Shown in pieces: positions 1-11,290 of a DNA stretch of 64,000 nt. This DNA is from Hypsibius dujardini (lineage: Eukaryota > Tardigrada > Eutardigrada > Parachela > Hypsibiidae). The number at the start of each line of letters is the position of its first letter. The first letter of the stretch is position 1. Under the pieces are notes generated by a model. The model was not told the DNA's origin. It did no database searches and saw only the letters and a list, made by a program, of their open reading frames with translations. The stretch spans positions 1 to 64,000 of the forward strand of contig LRSR01004671.1 in NCBI GenBank assembly GCA_001579985.1, written 5' to 3'. Position numbers and translations under genes: made by a program.

Positions 1-2082
1 GCTAGGCGTAACAAACTTTGGAGGGGGGGGGAGGGGGGGAATATTGTTTTGGGGGCACACTTGTCAGATGGAGGAGTTTTTTTTCCCAGACTGGAATAAA
101 GTTGAGAGGGTAACCCGGTTTTGATTGAAAATATTTACAGAAAGTAGGCCTCTCCCCGCTTGAGGGGGTAAAGACGTTCCTGTTGCAAAAGAATGCTCCT
201 ATCGCAACTTGGAGTTTAATAAAAATTTAAAGTGCCCCCTTCCAACCGATCCAATCAAATTGGTGGGGAGCTTGCTCTAGTTGCCCCCCCCCCCACGTCT
301 CTGCCTCTACGTACACAGAAATTTTTGAATTATTAGGAACGACTTGCAGACTTTTGGGTTGAATTTTGAAAACAGTACTTTTTGATTCTTTGATTCCCCC
401 CGACCACTCTGGGGTCCATTAGCTATCCTAAACAAGCCCCTGTCTGCTGTATACGAGCATGGATTAACGGCGAAACAGCCTATACACATAAAAATATACA
501 GGCCCCTGTAGGCCTGCACTTCCTGAACTCTCGCAACTAACGTACACATCGAAAATGAGCGAGAGTAGTAAAATGGATTCTGTTAACGACCCCAGTCTCT
601 GTGATATTAAATGCAACCGGAGAGTGTAGACCGGGGTCATGTGTGTGCACGTACATTGAAGAAAATCTCAAGGCATTCGGCGTTAAAGCTAATCGCTTCC
701 GCCTGCGTGAGCTCGCCACTTCTCCACGGGTTTGTATGAACTCTTTATGAGCAGGGTTGTACGTCATCCAGACAAGGATTGTCCGGTGTGTATGTGTATG
801 TTGCGCGGAGATTGGGTGTCTTATTGGCAGTCTCTAGGGATGATGTTGTCGTGCAGGGTGTATTATCCGTTGCCTCTTTCGTTAAGCCTGGTGAAAGGCC
901 GTCAGAGTCGGAGAGACCCAGCACATATATGAGTTGGTTAAAAGAGAAATAACGGTCCTGCGCAAAAAAATCAGCAAGGATTAATGGCGGCCTGGTTCCG
1001 CATTTTACGTGTGCGCATGTGGAGGGGAAAAGAGTTGTCCGGGGTTAATTATAACTAATGGGGTTTGAATTACTGCTTTGTTGCGTCATGGGATTCTTCT
1101 CGGTGGTTTAGGCCGTGGTTCCTGCTGAAACTGCGTCCAAATATGCTAAACTTCAAAAAAGGGAACATTTTGTTATTCGACGTGACATTAGTGACGGGTG
1201 AGGGCATGTACATCAGGAATAAACCGGTCATTGTTTTACCGCCTCGTTTTGGTTTCCTAAAGCAAGAAATTCTAATTTTGTGAGAGGCCTTAATGGAAAT
1301 CTCCATGTTGGGAGGACGATACTATAGCTCTGGCCAAGTCATTAAGCTCACCATCCGTTCTTCATCGAACAATAAATAGTACTTTGCTAACCTTACAATA
1401 ACTTCCAACAAGAAAAAAACACTTAGCGGATGTAATTAGCTAAGGGCAAACTTAAAGCAGGTCTTTTGATTTGCTTAAGCTGAACCTTCTAAAAATTCGA
1501 AAAAAGTGAACCTATGCGAGCGGAATTGATTTAAGTTGTGACAGACATGCGATGTGTTGAAATTGCATGGATTGACAAAGGCCACCCTAAATGACCTCTG
1601 ACTGAGTTTTAGAAGTCATGAAACTTATGAATAAGATAACAACTTGCCCGGTTGATGAATCCGGTTGATAATTTTTTCTAACGCGTGCATCGGTACCTTG
1701 TGAAAAAATTGATGTGATCATCAAAAACTCACGTTTTCTTACGTGGACATTGTTTGTAAAACTCTGAATGACTTTCAGGCGTTTCTGCCTAAAGATGGCT
1801 CTGTAGGATGCAATCACTTCATCACACTATCTTGTTTGCAATCACTCATAGTCTTACATTTTTATCCATAGTGAATCAATTGAACCAGTCCGTGGACTAA
1901 TAAAACCATACTTTTAATAGTTGGCTGATTGAGTGTCTTTCCAATTCATTTTCGCGCCGGGACCATAAAGTTCTGGTCTAACGTCAAACAAAGGCTGTGT
2001 ACTAAGTAAGCGAACGTTCAAAACCACAAAACCAAGCAGTACGCTATTCTAGGTTCAGACAGACTCCATTCAGCAAAAAGCT
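1..2082. other. No recognisable gene
   Basis: I see no convincing exon here on either strand. The stretch has long G and C runs near 25-40 and 283-296, and only short unconvincing open frames. It is probably the region downstream of the minus-strand kinase gene that ends at 2083. Confidence 0.5.
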
Positions 2083-3952
2083 TTAGGATTGAGCAACGAC
2101 ATCAAGCGTCAAGCATTGCAACATGACTTCTTCCAACTCTTGAAAGAGTTCCGACTCTTCTTCGAGGCATAGGTACGGCGACAGAAGAGTACTTTCCGAC
2201 AAATCATCATCCAACAACTCCACAATCGTTGAAAACGTTGGTCGATCCTCAGATACCAGTCGCCAACAATATTGCATAAGTTTGTACCTGATGATTTCAA
2301 GCCTGATTAAAATAAGATCTTGCAATCGATACCACAACAGAGTACGTGAAACCTACATTTTTTGGGTGGCATACTTGGGACGGCTCATTTGATGACCTTC
2401 CAAAAGCCATTCGGCAAAACCGTTGGCCGATAGTTTCACGACTTCTGATTCTGTAAATGGAGCATTCCCCATGCTGTGTATCTCCCACATCAGTACTCCG
2501 TACGACCAGACATCCGTCATTTGAGAGAAAGTCCTTGTCAGAATCGCGTCGGGTGACATCCACAAAACAGGAAGTGCTGTCTGTCAAAAGTGCATTGCAT
2601 ATATGGCAGTAGTCATGCCAGGTTGAGCACTACCTAGGTCTTGGAGAACTTACAAAAACATTGGAAATTGTGTAAGACACCGCATCGTGTCTGGCCAAGC
2701 CGAATTCAGCAATCTTCAGGATGTAGTTGTCGCTCACTAACACATTTCGTGCAGCTAAATCTCGATGGATAATGTGGCGCGAACTCAAATATGCCATGCC
2801 CCTGGCTATTTGATGGCAGAATTGGAGCAAATCAAAAGTTGACAACATGAAATGCCTCATCTGTTCAGGCTCGCTAGGCAGGTCGTTGTTGATCTGATAG
2901 GTCAACCATTGTTGCTCCACTGCAGCCCTGTCGAATGGCAGGAGTTTTCCAATCTCATCAGCATGCGAATACACACCGCCGTCACGTCGGTTCAGGAGGA
3001 ACGACAGCAGCGATCCATGCTGGCAGTATTCGATGATTAAAAATGGCTGACCTGCATATGAAGGAAGAGCAGTTTCCATCAACAAGAGCTCGTTTAGGGT
3101 TTCCACAATGAAACAAGGGAACTTAACGCCCTTTAAGGGTCCAGGTTCTGGCTCGTCATACCCTACATGAATCATCGGTGATACAATAATTTCATCCCCA
3201 AAGTTATAAGAGACTGTCAGCGGGGAGATTGGGGGGGGGGGGCAGTTTCCCGCCCCCTCGCTCCCCCCCCCCCTGCGTCCAAAACGACTTTCCCTCCGAC
3301 CTTGCCCTAATTGTTTTGAGGCTTTTTACATCCTTTTAAAACTTGAATTTCTCATCCCCTCATCGGCCCGGCGAGAGGGGAGCAGCAATAATATTGTCAC
3401 CTGCAGCAAGCTTGCCATCCCATCTGAGCCGACCTAAATCCGCCACTGTCCCCCCCCCCCAATCTATGGAATTCCTTCCGTCTATTATGTCTCTCTTTAT
3501 CATTACAAAATCAAACAAAAGTACATAACCAAGTGATGGGGAACCACATTCACTTCACCTGTCGACACAATGCCCAAAATATTCACGATGTTACGGTGCC
3601 GACCGCACTTCATCATGACGTTAACTTCTTCCGCGAAGAGTCGTTCTTGTTCCTTATCTTCAGGGTTCCCGTATGTTTTTGCGGCCACAGTAACCTCCTT
3701 CCGAACTATTGTTGGCAGACTTGAAGCCACTGCTTTGTAGACCGTCCCAAATGCTCCACCACCAAGATTTCGCCACCTATCAGGACGCATTTGTAGAACA
3801 ATGTTTTTGTGTATAATCGAAAAGTGAAAACACGGATAAACTAAAATTCCAGAATATATTAGGAAGCTGTCTTCTGGCTCGCCTGTTGTATATCTAGCTA
3901 GATAGTTAATAACATCGTCGTCATCGTCCAACGTAAAAAGCTCGATCTCCTT
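2083..3952 (-). CDS. Receptor tyrosine kinase catalytic exons (RTK-1)
   Basis: Four exons (about 3952-3559, 3051-2654, 2580-2357, 2287-2083) encode a tyrosine kinase domain with a stop at 2083-2085. Visible motifs in order are a glycine loop ([11 protein letters not shown]), the ATP lysine in VTVAAKTYG, a helix-C glutamate (FAEEVNVM), a long insert, HRDLAARNV in the catalytic loop, and [12 protein letters not shown] in the C-lobe. The HRDLAARN form is typical of receptor tyrosine kinases and the insert recalls the split-kinase PDGFR/VEGFR class. The metal-binding DFG motif reads A-E-F-G, so the aspartate is a glutamate and catalysis may be impaired. Donors and acceptors match those of the plus-strand paralogue at 13.9-15.2 kb. 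The 5' limit of the first exon is uncertain because its splice phase does not clearly join the membrane exon. With the damaged ectodomain upstream, this is probably a decaying gene. Confidence 0.75.
3217..3448. mobile_element. Degenerate hAT-like short inverted-repeat element
   Basis: The right end (about 3436-3448) is the complement of CAGTGGCGGATTTAGG, a hAT-type terminus. Internal segments match the element at 7817-7965: both contain a 'tccaaaacgac' block followed by a 'gcttgcc' block before the right end. The left end is only weakly conserved, and poly-C and poly-G tracts interrupt it. It lies in the RTK-1 intron between the 3051 and 3559 splice sites. Confidence 0.4.
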
Positions 3953-4575
3953 CTGGGTATTGGAAATAACATTGTGTAGGGAGTTCCGTCATCGTCCGTT
4001 AACTGAGAAGAATCCATGACATTACAAGCGGAAACAACTTAATTAATTAGGAATACTTTGTTTTGAATGTCAAAAGTATCAGCCTCGTCGGGGTAAGGTA
4101 AATGTGGTTTGTCTTACTAACAAAATGCTACATATTTTCTTCTCTGAAAATGCGTGCCAAACGTAAACTGGTTAGTAACAGCGTATCTTCTCCAAAAAAT
4201 GCGCGCTTTTCACATCGATCTTCCTCTTGTTTGCCTTCTAGTATCACGATTTTTACTTGTTTTAGCCGATTTATGGTGAAACTGCACCTCAGCGTGCAAA
4301 AACACAAAGTGTAAAACAGCGAAAGCATAGGCAGAGCAGTGTCCTTCCCTTCGCTGACCTTACAGAATGCATAAAAACTCACATATACGAACATATGCTG
4401 CATTAAAATACGTTTACTTTCTATGCTTTTTCGTTTTTAGTCATTTCAATTTTCGTAATTTTCAGTATTTTGTAATTTTTAGTTTTATTTTTTGGGTTTT
4501 TACTTTTCGTTAAACTGGATAGTCGTAGTTTTCCCGTTTCCATTTTTTTTAGTTTTCATGTAGGTCAATCCTTAC

Positions 4576-5030
4576 TTAGGCGTAACTGAGTCGGTGACAC
4601 ATCCATCAATTTTGCGTAGGTCAGAAGCGCGTAAAGTCCCACTCCATAAACAGAGGGACTTTGCTTGGCCATGAGGGGCTGTGTGCCTGCATTCGGTGTG
4701 CCGCGTGGGCACGTAGCAGGAATTGCTTCCGAAATAGAAAAAACATCATTGCGCCGATCAGCACGAGGACGACGGCTACACAACTAATTATCACTGGGAG
4801 ATCGATTGTTGATGTCGATAAATTGGAATTGCTATGGTGTTGGCTTGTCGAGGCTTGCATGGTGACCTTGGTGGAAACCAGCCAAGGGTCCGCCCATTGG
4901 TTGAGGCAGGATTTGCGGACATTGCAGTAGCTTGAATCGTCAAGAGTTCAGTTTGACCGATCGTACGGGATTTTGTTATCATGGAAGGCAAAGCATCAGT
5001 GGATGTCGCCGCATTATTTCCCACAGGTCA
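4576..5030 (-). pseudogene. RTK-1 stalk and transmembrane exon, frame-shifted
   Basis: This segment encodes a Ser/Thr-rich stalk and a hydrophobic segment (DLPVIISCVAVVLVLIGAM then MFFLFRK) followed by a basic stretch, as expected of a single-pass receptor. Beyond the membrane segment, the juxtamembrane part that aligns with paralogues (VYGVGLYALLTYAKLMDVSP, compare GVGYADCEYARLLEVSP at 13.8 kb) lies in a different frame, with the shift near 4640-4660. The exon ends at a GTAAGG donor at 4575, in the same phase as the plus-strand paralogue. This supports a damaged gene, unless the base change is an assembly error. Confidence 0.55.
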
Positions 5031-5667
5031 GAATCCTGCACCTATGGTCAACTACAGGTGCGTCCACCATTTACACAGAAACACTTTGTTACTTCTGGAA
5101 CCGTTTGCCCAGTTTTAATTTTCCTTTATATCTAATAATTAAAATCAAAGTACAATCAATTAGCTCTATTGGGACCATTTTTTTGACGTTGAAACTTGGA
5201 CTGAGGCCAAGAACCAAGCATTTTCTTATTTCCGACAAACGTCACAGGCTTTTCCCATGCTGTAGCAACTCTGGGCATCCACGTGTAAAAAGCCTGGTTT
5301 TTCAGCATTTTCAGTGGCTTTAACTTGAACACCAGAAATAAAAACACTTGTACAAACTTTGACCAACCCCTAATTTGTTTATTTCTCAACAAATGCTTTC
5401 AGTTGGTATAACAAATATGTAAAGCACAAAGTTCCACATTTATTAAATCATTTTGATCTAAAGTGGTTAACAACTGTCAAAGAAAAAGTTTATCGCTGCC
5501 TCCAAATTATCTGATCGAAAAGCCAGCACGCTGAGCTGTAGTTACCTCCTTGCCAGGGTGTCAGCCAATGTCCAGTCCCAGTGTTTGGTTATTCTATTAC
5601 TGATACAAGTGTGGTTCACTGATATTAGGGCAAGGTACTATTTTAACAAGAAACACGAACTTAAATA

Positions 5668-5668
5668 C

Positions 5669-5743
<75 letters not shown>

Positions 5744-5768
5744 CACAGATACATAGATAGATAGATAC
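5668..5768. repeat. (TAGA)n microsatellite
   Basis: A nearly perfect tetranucleotide array of about 100 bp lies in the intron region of RTK-1. Its complement gives spurious YLSIYLSI open frames. Confidence 0.95.
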
Positions 5769-6221
5769 ATATATACACAGTCGCCCAAAAACATGTATCC
5801 ACTTGATAGGGTAAATAAATGCGCAAAAAAGAGAAATACAACACCGGAAGTGTACTATCAAAACACAAAATAGGGTTACCGCACTATATGTCCATTGACT
5901 CAAGCCAACTGCCCGGTCAAAGAAACAAGCAAATTGAACTTGCCTATTGGATTCTGTACAAATTGAACTCTGTAGGCCTACAGAGCTTTGCACACACTTT
6001 TGGAAAAGCGGTTGGCACTGTGCAGCGGATGATGTTGCAACATCCATAACTACGCAAGCTGACGACAACTCAATGATTGATTGATTTCAGAATCGGATAA
6101 ATGTTGAAGCGCGCACGAACTGCAAGAATTTCGCATGTGTTTCTATGTATATGGTGGACCCCGGTACTCATGGGAACGGAAGAGAATAGGTACCGTACAA
6201 ACAGTCACAGTTACAAACAGT

Positions 6222-7283
6222 TTATGCAGGTATTTGGTTCTGCCGAACGTTCGAACCACGTACAGTTTGCCGACGGTACTCACCCAAAATTGGGCTTATG
6301 TCACGCGGCAAAGTTTCCAAAACACAGTCAGGGTAAGATATGTGACTATTGCCGGAAAAATTGGCGACCGTAATGCGTGTCAGCTGAAATGTCGAAATGC
6401 ATGTCCAGTTGGTGTCTGAGAAGAGCAAGTGCGTCAACTTCAAGGTCTGGAATGCATAGAATATGTCGGAATAAAAATACATGTGAGATAAGGGCTCTGA
6501 AGGAACGGGCTCTTCTGACTTTTCCATTCCACTATGAAATAAGAGTCCGACTGCCTTTTATTAGTGTCAACGTAACCTTTTTTATTCAGCTCAAATACAT
6601 AGCATGGGTCCCAAATGCGTGTTAACATTTGAAACGGATTCCCTGCCATATGCGTGAACAATATAATTTCTCTGTATGCGACACTTACCCCGATATTTCG
6701 TGAAATAGGCTTCAGGAAAGACCAGTCGAGAGTTTTAAGTCGGTTGTGGTTGATAATAATAACAAACAAATTGGAAAATTCGGAGGAATCATGTTCTGGA
6801 AGACGTCAGGCCCGATGACGTCCACATGAGCGGTAGACAACCAAAGTTTGATCAACGATTCGAACCCACGGAAATCGTTTTTGTCAAAGTATTTCATTTT
6901 TACTTTGGTAAGGAAAAGCTGTCGTAAATATGAATTGATGTTGCCGAAGAATAAGCGATCGAAAATCGTTGATGCCCTTCCGCTGCGTTGAAATTAGTCA
7001 GCCAAACGGATTGCAAATGTTTTCGTTTCGTGATGGTTGCCTTGGAAACAATGTAAGCTCCATTTATGTCCAGGGAATATGCAGTTGAAAGGATGTAGGA
7101 CAAGGTGAAGTCCTTTGGTATGGCGTACAGTAGAGTATGCCTGCGAGGGCACTTCACATGGTACAACTGAGGCTGAACATGCGTGGCGGTATTCGTACAT
7201 GCAACATGCGGAACATGCTCTTCTACCTGGCTACTACTCAATATCGGCAATAAGGATAACGCGACAGAACGCCAAACATCCAT
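6222..7283 (-). pseudogene. RTK-1 leucine-rich ectodomain, decayed
   Basis: An ATG at 7283 begins a signal-like peptide (MDVWRSVALSLLPILSSSQ). The sequence then aligns piecewise with the paralogues at 8.3 and 11.3 kb: IPKDFTLSYIL matches their IPDNF block, then FDKNDFRGFESLIKL with VIGPDVFQ matches their central repeats, and LKTLDWSFLKPISRNIG ends the exon at a GTAAGT donor near 6693. These pieces lie in at least three frames, with shifts near 6945 and 6780. A second exon (about 6480-6290, FQTLKLTHLLFSDTNWTC) also loses its frame before the Cys-rich cap. It looks like the 5' half of the gene whose kinase lies at 2-4 kb. Decay is the simplest reading. Uncorrected assembly errors are the alternative. 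Confidence 0.55.
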
Positions 7284-7816
7284 TGTGACCAATTACACCA
7301 TTCAGGACAATAGTAAAATAAAACCAATTGAGCATAACCGTTGCAACGTCGACTGGTTAAATCTGTGCAATATCCACAGAGATCACTCAGAATACAACAT
7401 GAGAAGAAATACGTCAACATCTAGAGAGCCTAGCTCTAGGCTCACAAAATATATTTGACATAATACAGATCAAGTGGTGTTCGCCAGTAATTCCGTGTCG
7501 AAAACGGTCTTCAAGATCATCTTTATTGTTAATTAGCTTTCGAAAGTAAACATGACCCCTGCCATTGGACGAACTCATGACCATTAAATATTTGCTTTGT
7601 TAACCATACTTTTAGGACACTCTTATCGACTGGAAAATACTAACAATTTATATCCTAATGAGGTCAACTAATCTTAAAAAGGCAAAACAACAAACATGAC
7701 CCAATTGTCAAATGCACGTTATAGACATACTCTCCCATCTCCGTATGTGTGCATAATCCAGATCAACAAGATTTGATCCCGCCGCCCCCGGAGTTTCGAA
7801 TTGAGGGGCTTGGGGA
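7284..7816. other. Divergent intergenic region
   Basis: No gene is seen. It separates the minus-strand RTK-1 from the plus-strand GPI-type paralogue, which are transcribed divergently, so promoters for both probably lie between 7284 and 8254. I cannot identify a specific promoter element. Confidence 0.4.
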
Positions 7817-7965
7817 CAGTGGCGGATTAACCGTTGGATCGAGCATTGCACCCCAGCATCCAAAACGACGTTGTCCCTCCCCTTGTTTTGCGGAAGAGGG
7901 GGGGGGGTTGTCACTCTCTTCAGATGGCTTGCCGTCCTCTCCGGGCTGACCTCAATATGCCACTG
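7817..7965. mobile_element. hAT-like MITE (about 149 bp)
   Basis: The left end begins CAGTGGCGGATTAA and the right end closes with GCCACTG, giving short terminal inverted repeats of hAT type. The interior has a G-run and matches the degenerate copy at 3217-3448. The 8-bp flanks are only partly alike, so a target-site duplication is not proven. Confidence 0.5.
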
Positions 7966-8254
7966 TTTGAAGATAACAGTACTACAACCATACAATAATA
8001 CTGGGTGAGGAGGAAAACAGAGATTCAACCTTCACCCTGCCTGGAGGGGAGGGGGCTACCCGATTTGCGTAGCGATTAGTCGGCCACTGACTGCTCATTA
8101 TATACAGTAGATGGCCGTATAATATAAACTCAATTTAGCAGTTTGGATTATTTATTTTCTAAAGCTGCATATGGTTCAGGTCAGAGTTTGGCACCAACCT
8201 GTGATTATCCATTAGGAACGCAAAAAGAATTTGCTACTCCTTCCTAGAACTAAC

Positions 8255-10431
8255 ATGTCTCTTTGGTTTTGGTTGACACCAACCCTATCGATCCTGCTAA
8301 CGCCCATAAACTCAACAGCGGAGTCTATCCAAAATGGTCTGGACAGTCCACACCCTGATTGCCACTATGTTGTTACCGGTGATCCTACGCAAGCACTTTT
8401 AACTCTTCAATGCCAAAGCAAAGGAGACATGTACATTATTCCCGACAATTTTAACGTCACTTGCATCTCCCCGAGAACTGTCCACCTTGAAATCACGGAG
8501 GGATGGGTACGGAGCGAAAGCCTCACCGTGTTACCTCCAAGATCGACGCTGCAATCTGTCCATCTTGAGCGGTTCAATCTTGATTCCGCTCACGCACGCT
8601 TTCCCCTGGATACATTTTTCGTTAACGTCAAGGTTCACCTTCATACGCTCAGGTTAGCTCAAGTCAAGCTGCTCCATTTAACAAGCTTGGATTTTGAAGG
8701 GTTCTCGAGCCTGGAAAGTCTTCGCTTGTCACAAGTTCAAGTTGACGTTCTCGGCCACGATATATTCCAAAGCCTGACGCCTGATGGGTCATTGCCCAAG
8801 CTGTCGTACCTAGAGATCAGTCGAGGAGTAACCAAGTCTTTCTATTGGAGCATCTTAAAACCAATTTCAGGAAGCCTCAAAGTGAGTGTGGATACTTTCA
8901 TAGTCAATTAAGCGTGTGAACGACCAATATGTATTCTTCGTTCCATTACAGCACCTTAATTTGGACGAACTGATGCTCACTGTAGGCCGATGGAATTGTT
9001 CAGGAGCAGCGTTTAAGCTGGAGCAAACGTCAACCATCTCCCTCCGAAATAACAGCCTAACACTTATACCGCCGTGCTTCTTGAACAGTTTGAGTGAACA
9101 GGCTCTGGTTTCTCTTGACTTAGAAACGTCTCTTCACCTTCCAGCTTCGCAGTCAGTGTTCTGCCCCACGACCAATGCATGCGGTTGCTGCGATATGAGC
9201 CTCCTAGCATACTGGGTCAGCGGCGCTAGTTTTCCTCAAGTTGTGCGCTCCATCACGTGTGGTAAAAGTAAAACTACCTTCTATAATGGTAGTTTTCCAG
9301 GAAAGATTTCGTATAATTCCAATTGTAAGTCGAGGCAGTGCAATCATTGTGGCCGATGTGTTAGCTTACTCACAATTTCAGGTCCCAAACCGACAACCAC
9401 GAAGCGCGTCACAAGCAAAAGACCATCTTCAACCGTAATGACATCGGTGGACCCTTCAACAGTAGCGCGTTAGTACTTTATGTCAGATATTCAAAGTTGG
9501 GAACTTGTTACCAATTGTCGCAATTGATAGGAAGCTTTCAGTTGTTCTTAAATTCGTAGTGACCTTTAAATATTTATGGGAAGTAATAGCGATGCCAAAT
9601 AAACAATAAATAATGAAAAGAAAAAAACGTTACGTACCCCGTAAGTGATGCCATTAGATTTTGTCCTAAATGCGAATTGAGTGTAATTGCTTTTGTAATG
9701 TATCTGTTTTTTACATTTGTTGTCGAAGCGATACTCTGCAATTTTCGTTGATTATAAAAAATATACCCCAAGTTATTTATTGGGAGTTATGAGTTATTTT
9801 TTAATCCGAGACCTGGTTACTATATTCATCCATAGTTCCCTGGCCACATTTTATATGGAAACAACTTTTAAATTTAGAAATAATTTTTGTACTTGCTTAA
9901 CTAAGTATTATATCTAAGAAAAAGTACGTGTACTTCATATTTGTTTTGGTTCTATTTAAAATGAAATTTTCCATATTTTGGTTTTTTATTGTCTCAGCAT
10001 CCAGTGACTTGCCCGAGCAAACCTGGACCACGCAGCCGTCAACAACGTCAACGATCTCAGAAACAACGTGGGAAATTGAGGTGACCTCAACACCAACCGC
10101 GGCACTAAACGAAGATATGTCTACTCAGAACTCAAGTCCGCCTGCCACCTTAACCACAGAGACATACTTGACATCAGCATCAACAAGCCTCAGTCCTGGA
10201 AACACTACAGTGACAAACGGAGCAACAGATAGTGATGGATGGACAACAGCGTTAATCAGTGAATTCACCAATGGCAGCGAGATGAAAACAACCCTTTTCA
10301 TTGAAACTACACAATCCGGGGATGGCGATGAACAAAATGAAACGTCAGGCACTTCAGATCATGGACACTACATTCACCTGATTGTTTCCCTGGCCAGTTT
10401 TTCTATAGTGTTCACTGACCTCTGCTTTTAA
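8255..10431 (+). CDS. Leucine-rich ectodomain protein with GPI-type tail, no kinase (LRR-GPI 1)
   Basis: Four exons (8255-8881, 8952-9324, 9382-9468, 9998-10431) join in phase to about 506 aa. The order is a signal peptide (MSLWFWLTPTLSILLTPINS), an IPDNFNVT block, leucine-rich repeats (about residues 80-200), a Cys-rich cap with CGCCDMSLLAYW that resembles an LRR C-terminal cap, and a long Ser/Thr-rich mucin-like stalk with many N-glycosylation sequons. It ends with a small-residue stretch followed by a terminal hydrophobic run (HLIVSLASFSIVFTDLCF), as in GPI-anchor signals. Exons 1-3 share splice phases with the kinase-bearing paralogue at 11.3 kb, including an intron that splits a conserved Cys codon. 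No kinase exon follows before the next gene. It is probably a cell-surface decoy or co-receptor (inference). The third donor, GTTAGT at 9469, is the weakest part of the model. Confidence 0.75.
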
Positions 10432-11290
10432 CATATAATCCAGAAGCTAGAGTTTATTTGTTTGCTCATTTACAATACGTTCTTGTACGTTCTTGTATTG
10501 AAACTTTACATGAGTCTATGCGTATTAATACTGTAAATAGGCCACTAGGTCATCCTCTGTTTGCATTCGGCGTCTCTAATGACAAAAGATTATTGTTCCA
10601 TGTGGTATCGAGCAGTATAGAGGCGGGTCATTACGATTAAACGTATTATTGGCTAAAATGATAAACGAAGCATAGGGTGTTTGAACAAAGGGTAAGCGTA
10701 TACGAGTGAGACTCCAAATTTTAGCATTGCCCAGCTGAACGGAGCATTATTAAATTGACTAAGTCCATCTGCCTACTTGCTTGCCTGCCTGCCTGCTTGC
10801 CGGCTAGCTGGAATGTTAAGTTTCGTACCTGCGTTTGCCAAATGAATCAAGATATTGATAACTCACATAGTAACGTCAAAGAAGTTCTCTTGCTGTTATT
10901 TGGTTTTTTGCTTCTCTTGTCCGTTGGTTTATTACGCTTACAATTGTTAATCGAAAGACATTCAGTACGAAGCAACTGTGCACATCGCATGGCAATGTTT
11001 TGATATCACTGCAAAAATAAATAGAAGCCTTGACTGCAAATAGAGCCTATTGGGGTCACATTGCTCCGTGCTGTTCTTAAGCTACTACGCGAAAAGATAA
11101 ACTAAACATCATTTCATCCCTCCCGTACCATCACCAAAAGTAGACATTGCAATTCGTCTTGCCCAGTTGGCTGCTTTAACATTATGAACCTTTAGAGATA
11201 CAGCACGGATTAACGCAAAAGGATCCATTTACCAAATAAAAAATAATGGATAGGAAACGCTGCACGTTATTTTGAACTTAACGTTTCAGC
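10432..11290. other. Intergenic, simple repeat only
   Basis: No exon is supported. A short CTTGCCTGC-type array lies at about 10778-10812. The 3' end of the GPI-type gene and the promoter of the next RTK must fall here, but I cannot pick out a defined element. Confidence 0.4.

Noticed and set aside
5597-5868. IYLSIYLS-rich frames that resemble a membrane protein
   Set aside because: These are translations of the (TAGA)n microsatellite.
7708-8028. Open frame over the hAT-like element
   Set aside because: It spans the MITE and its G-run and has no conserved features.
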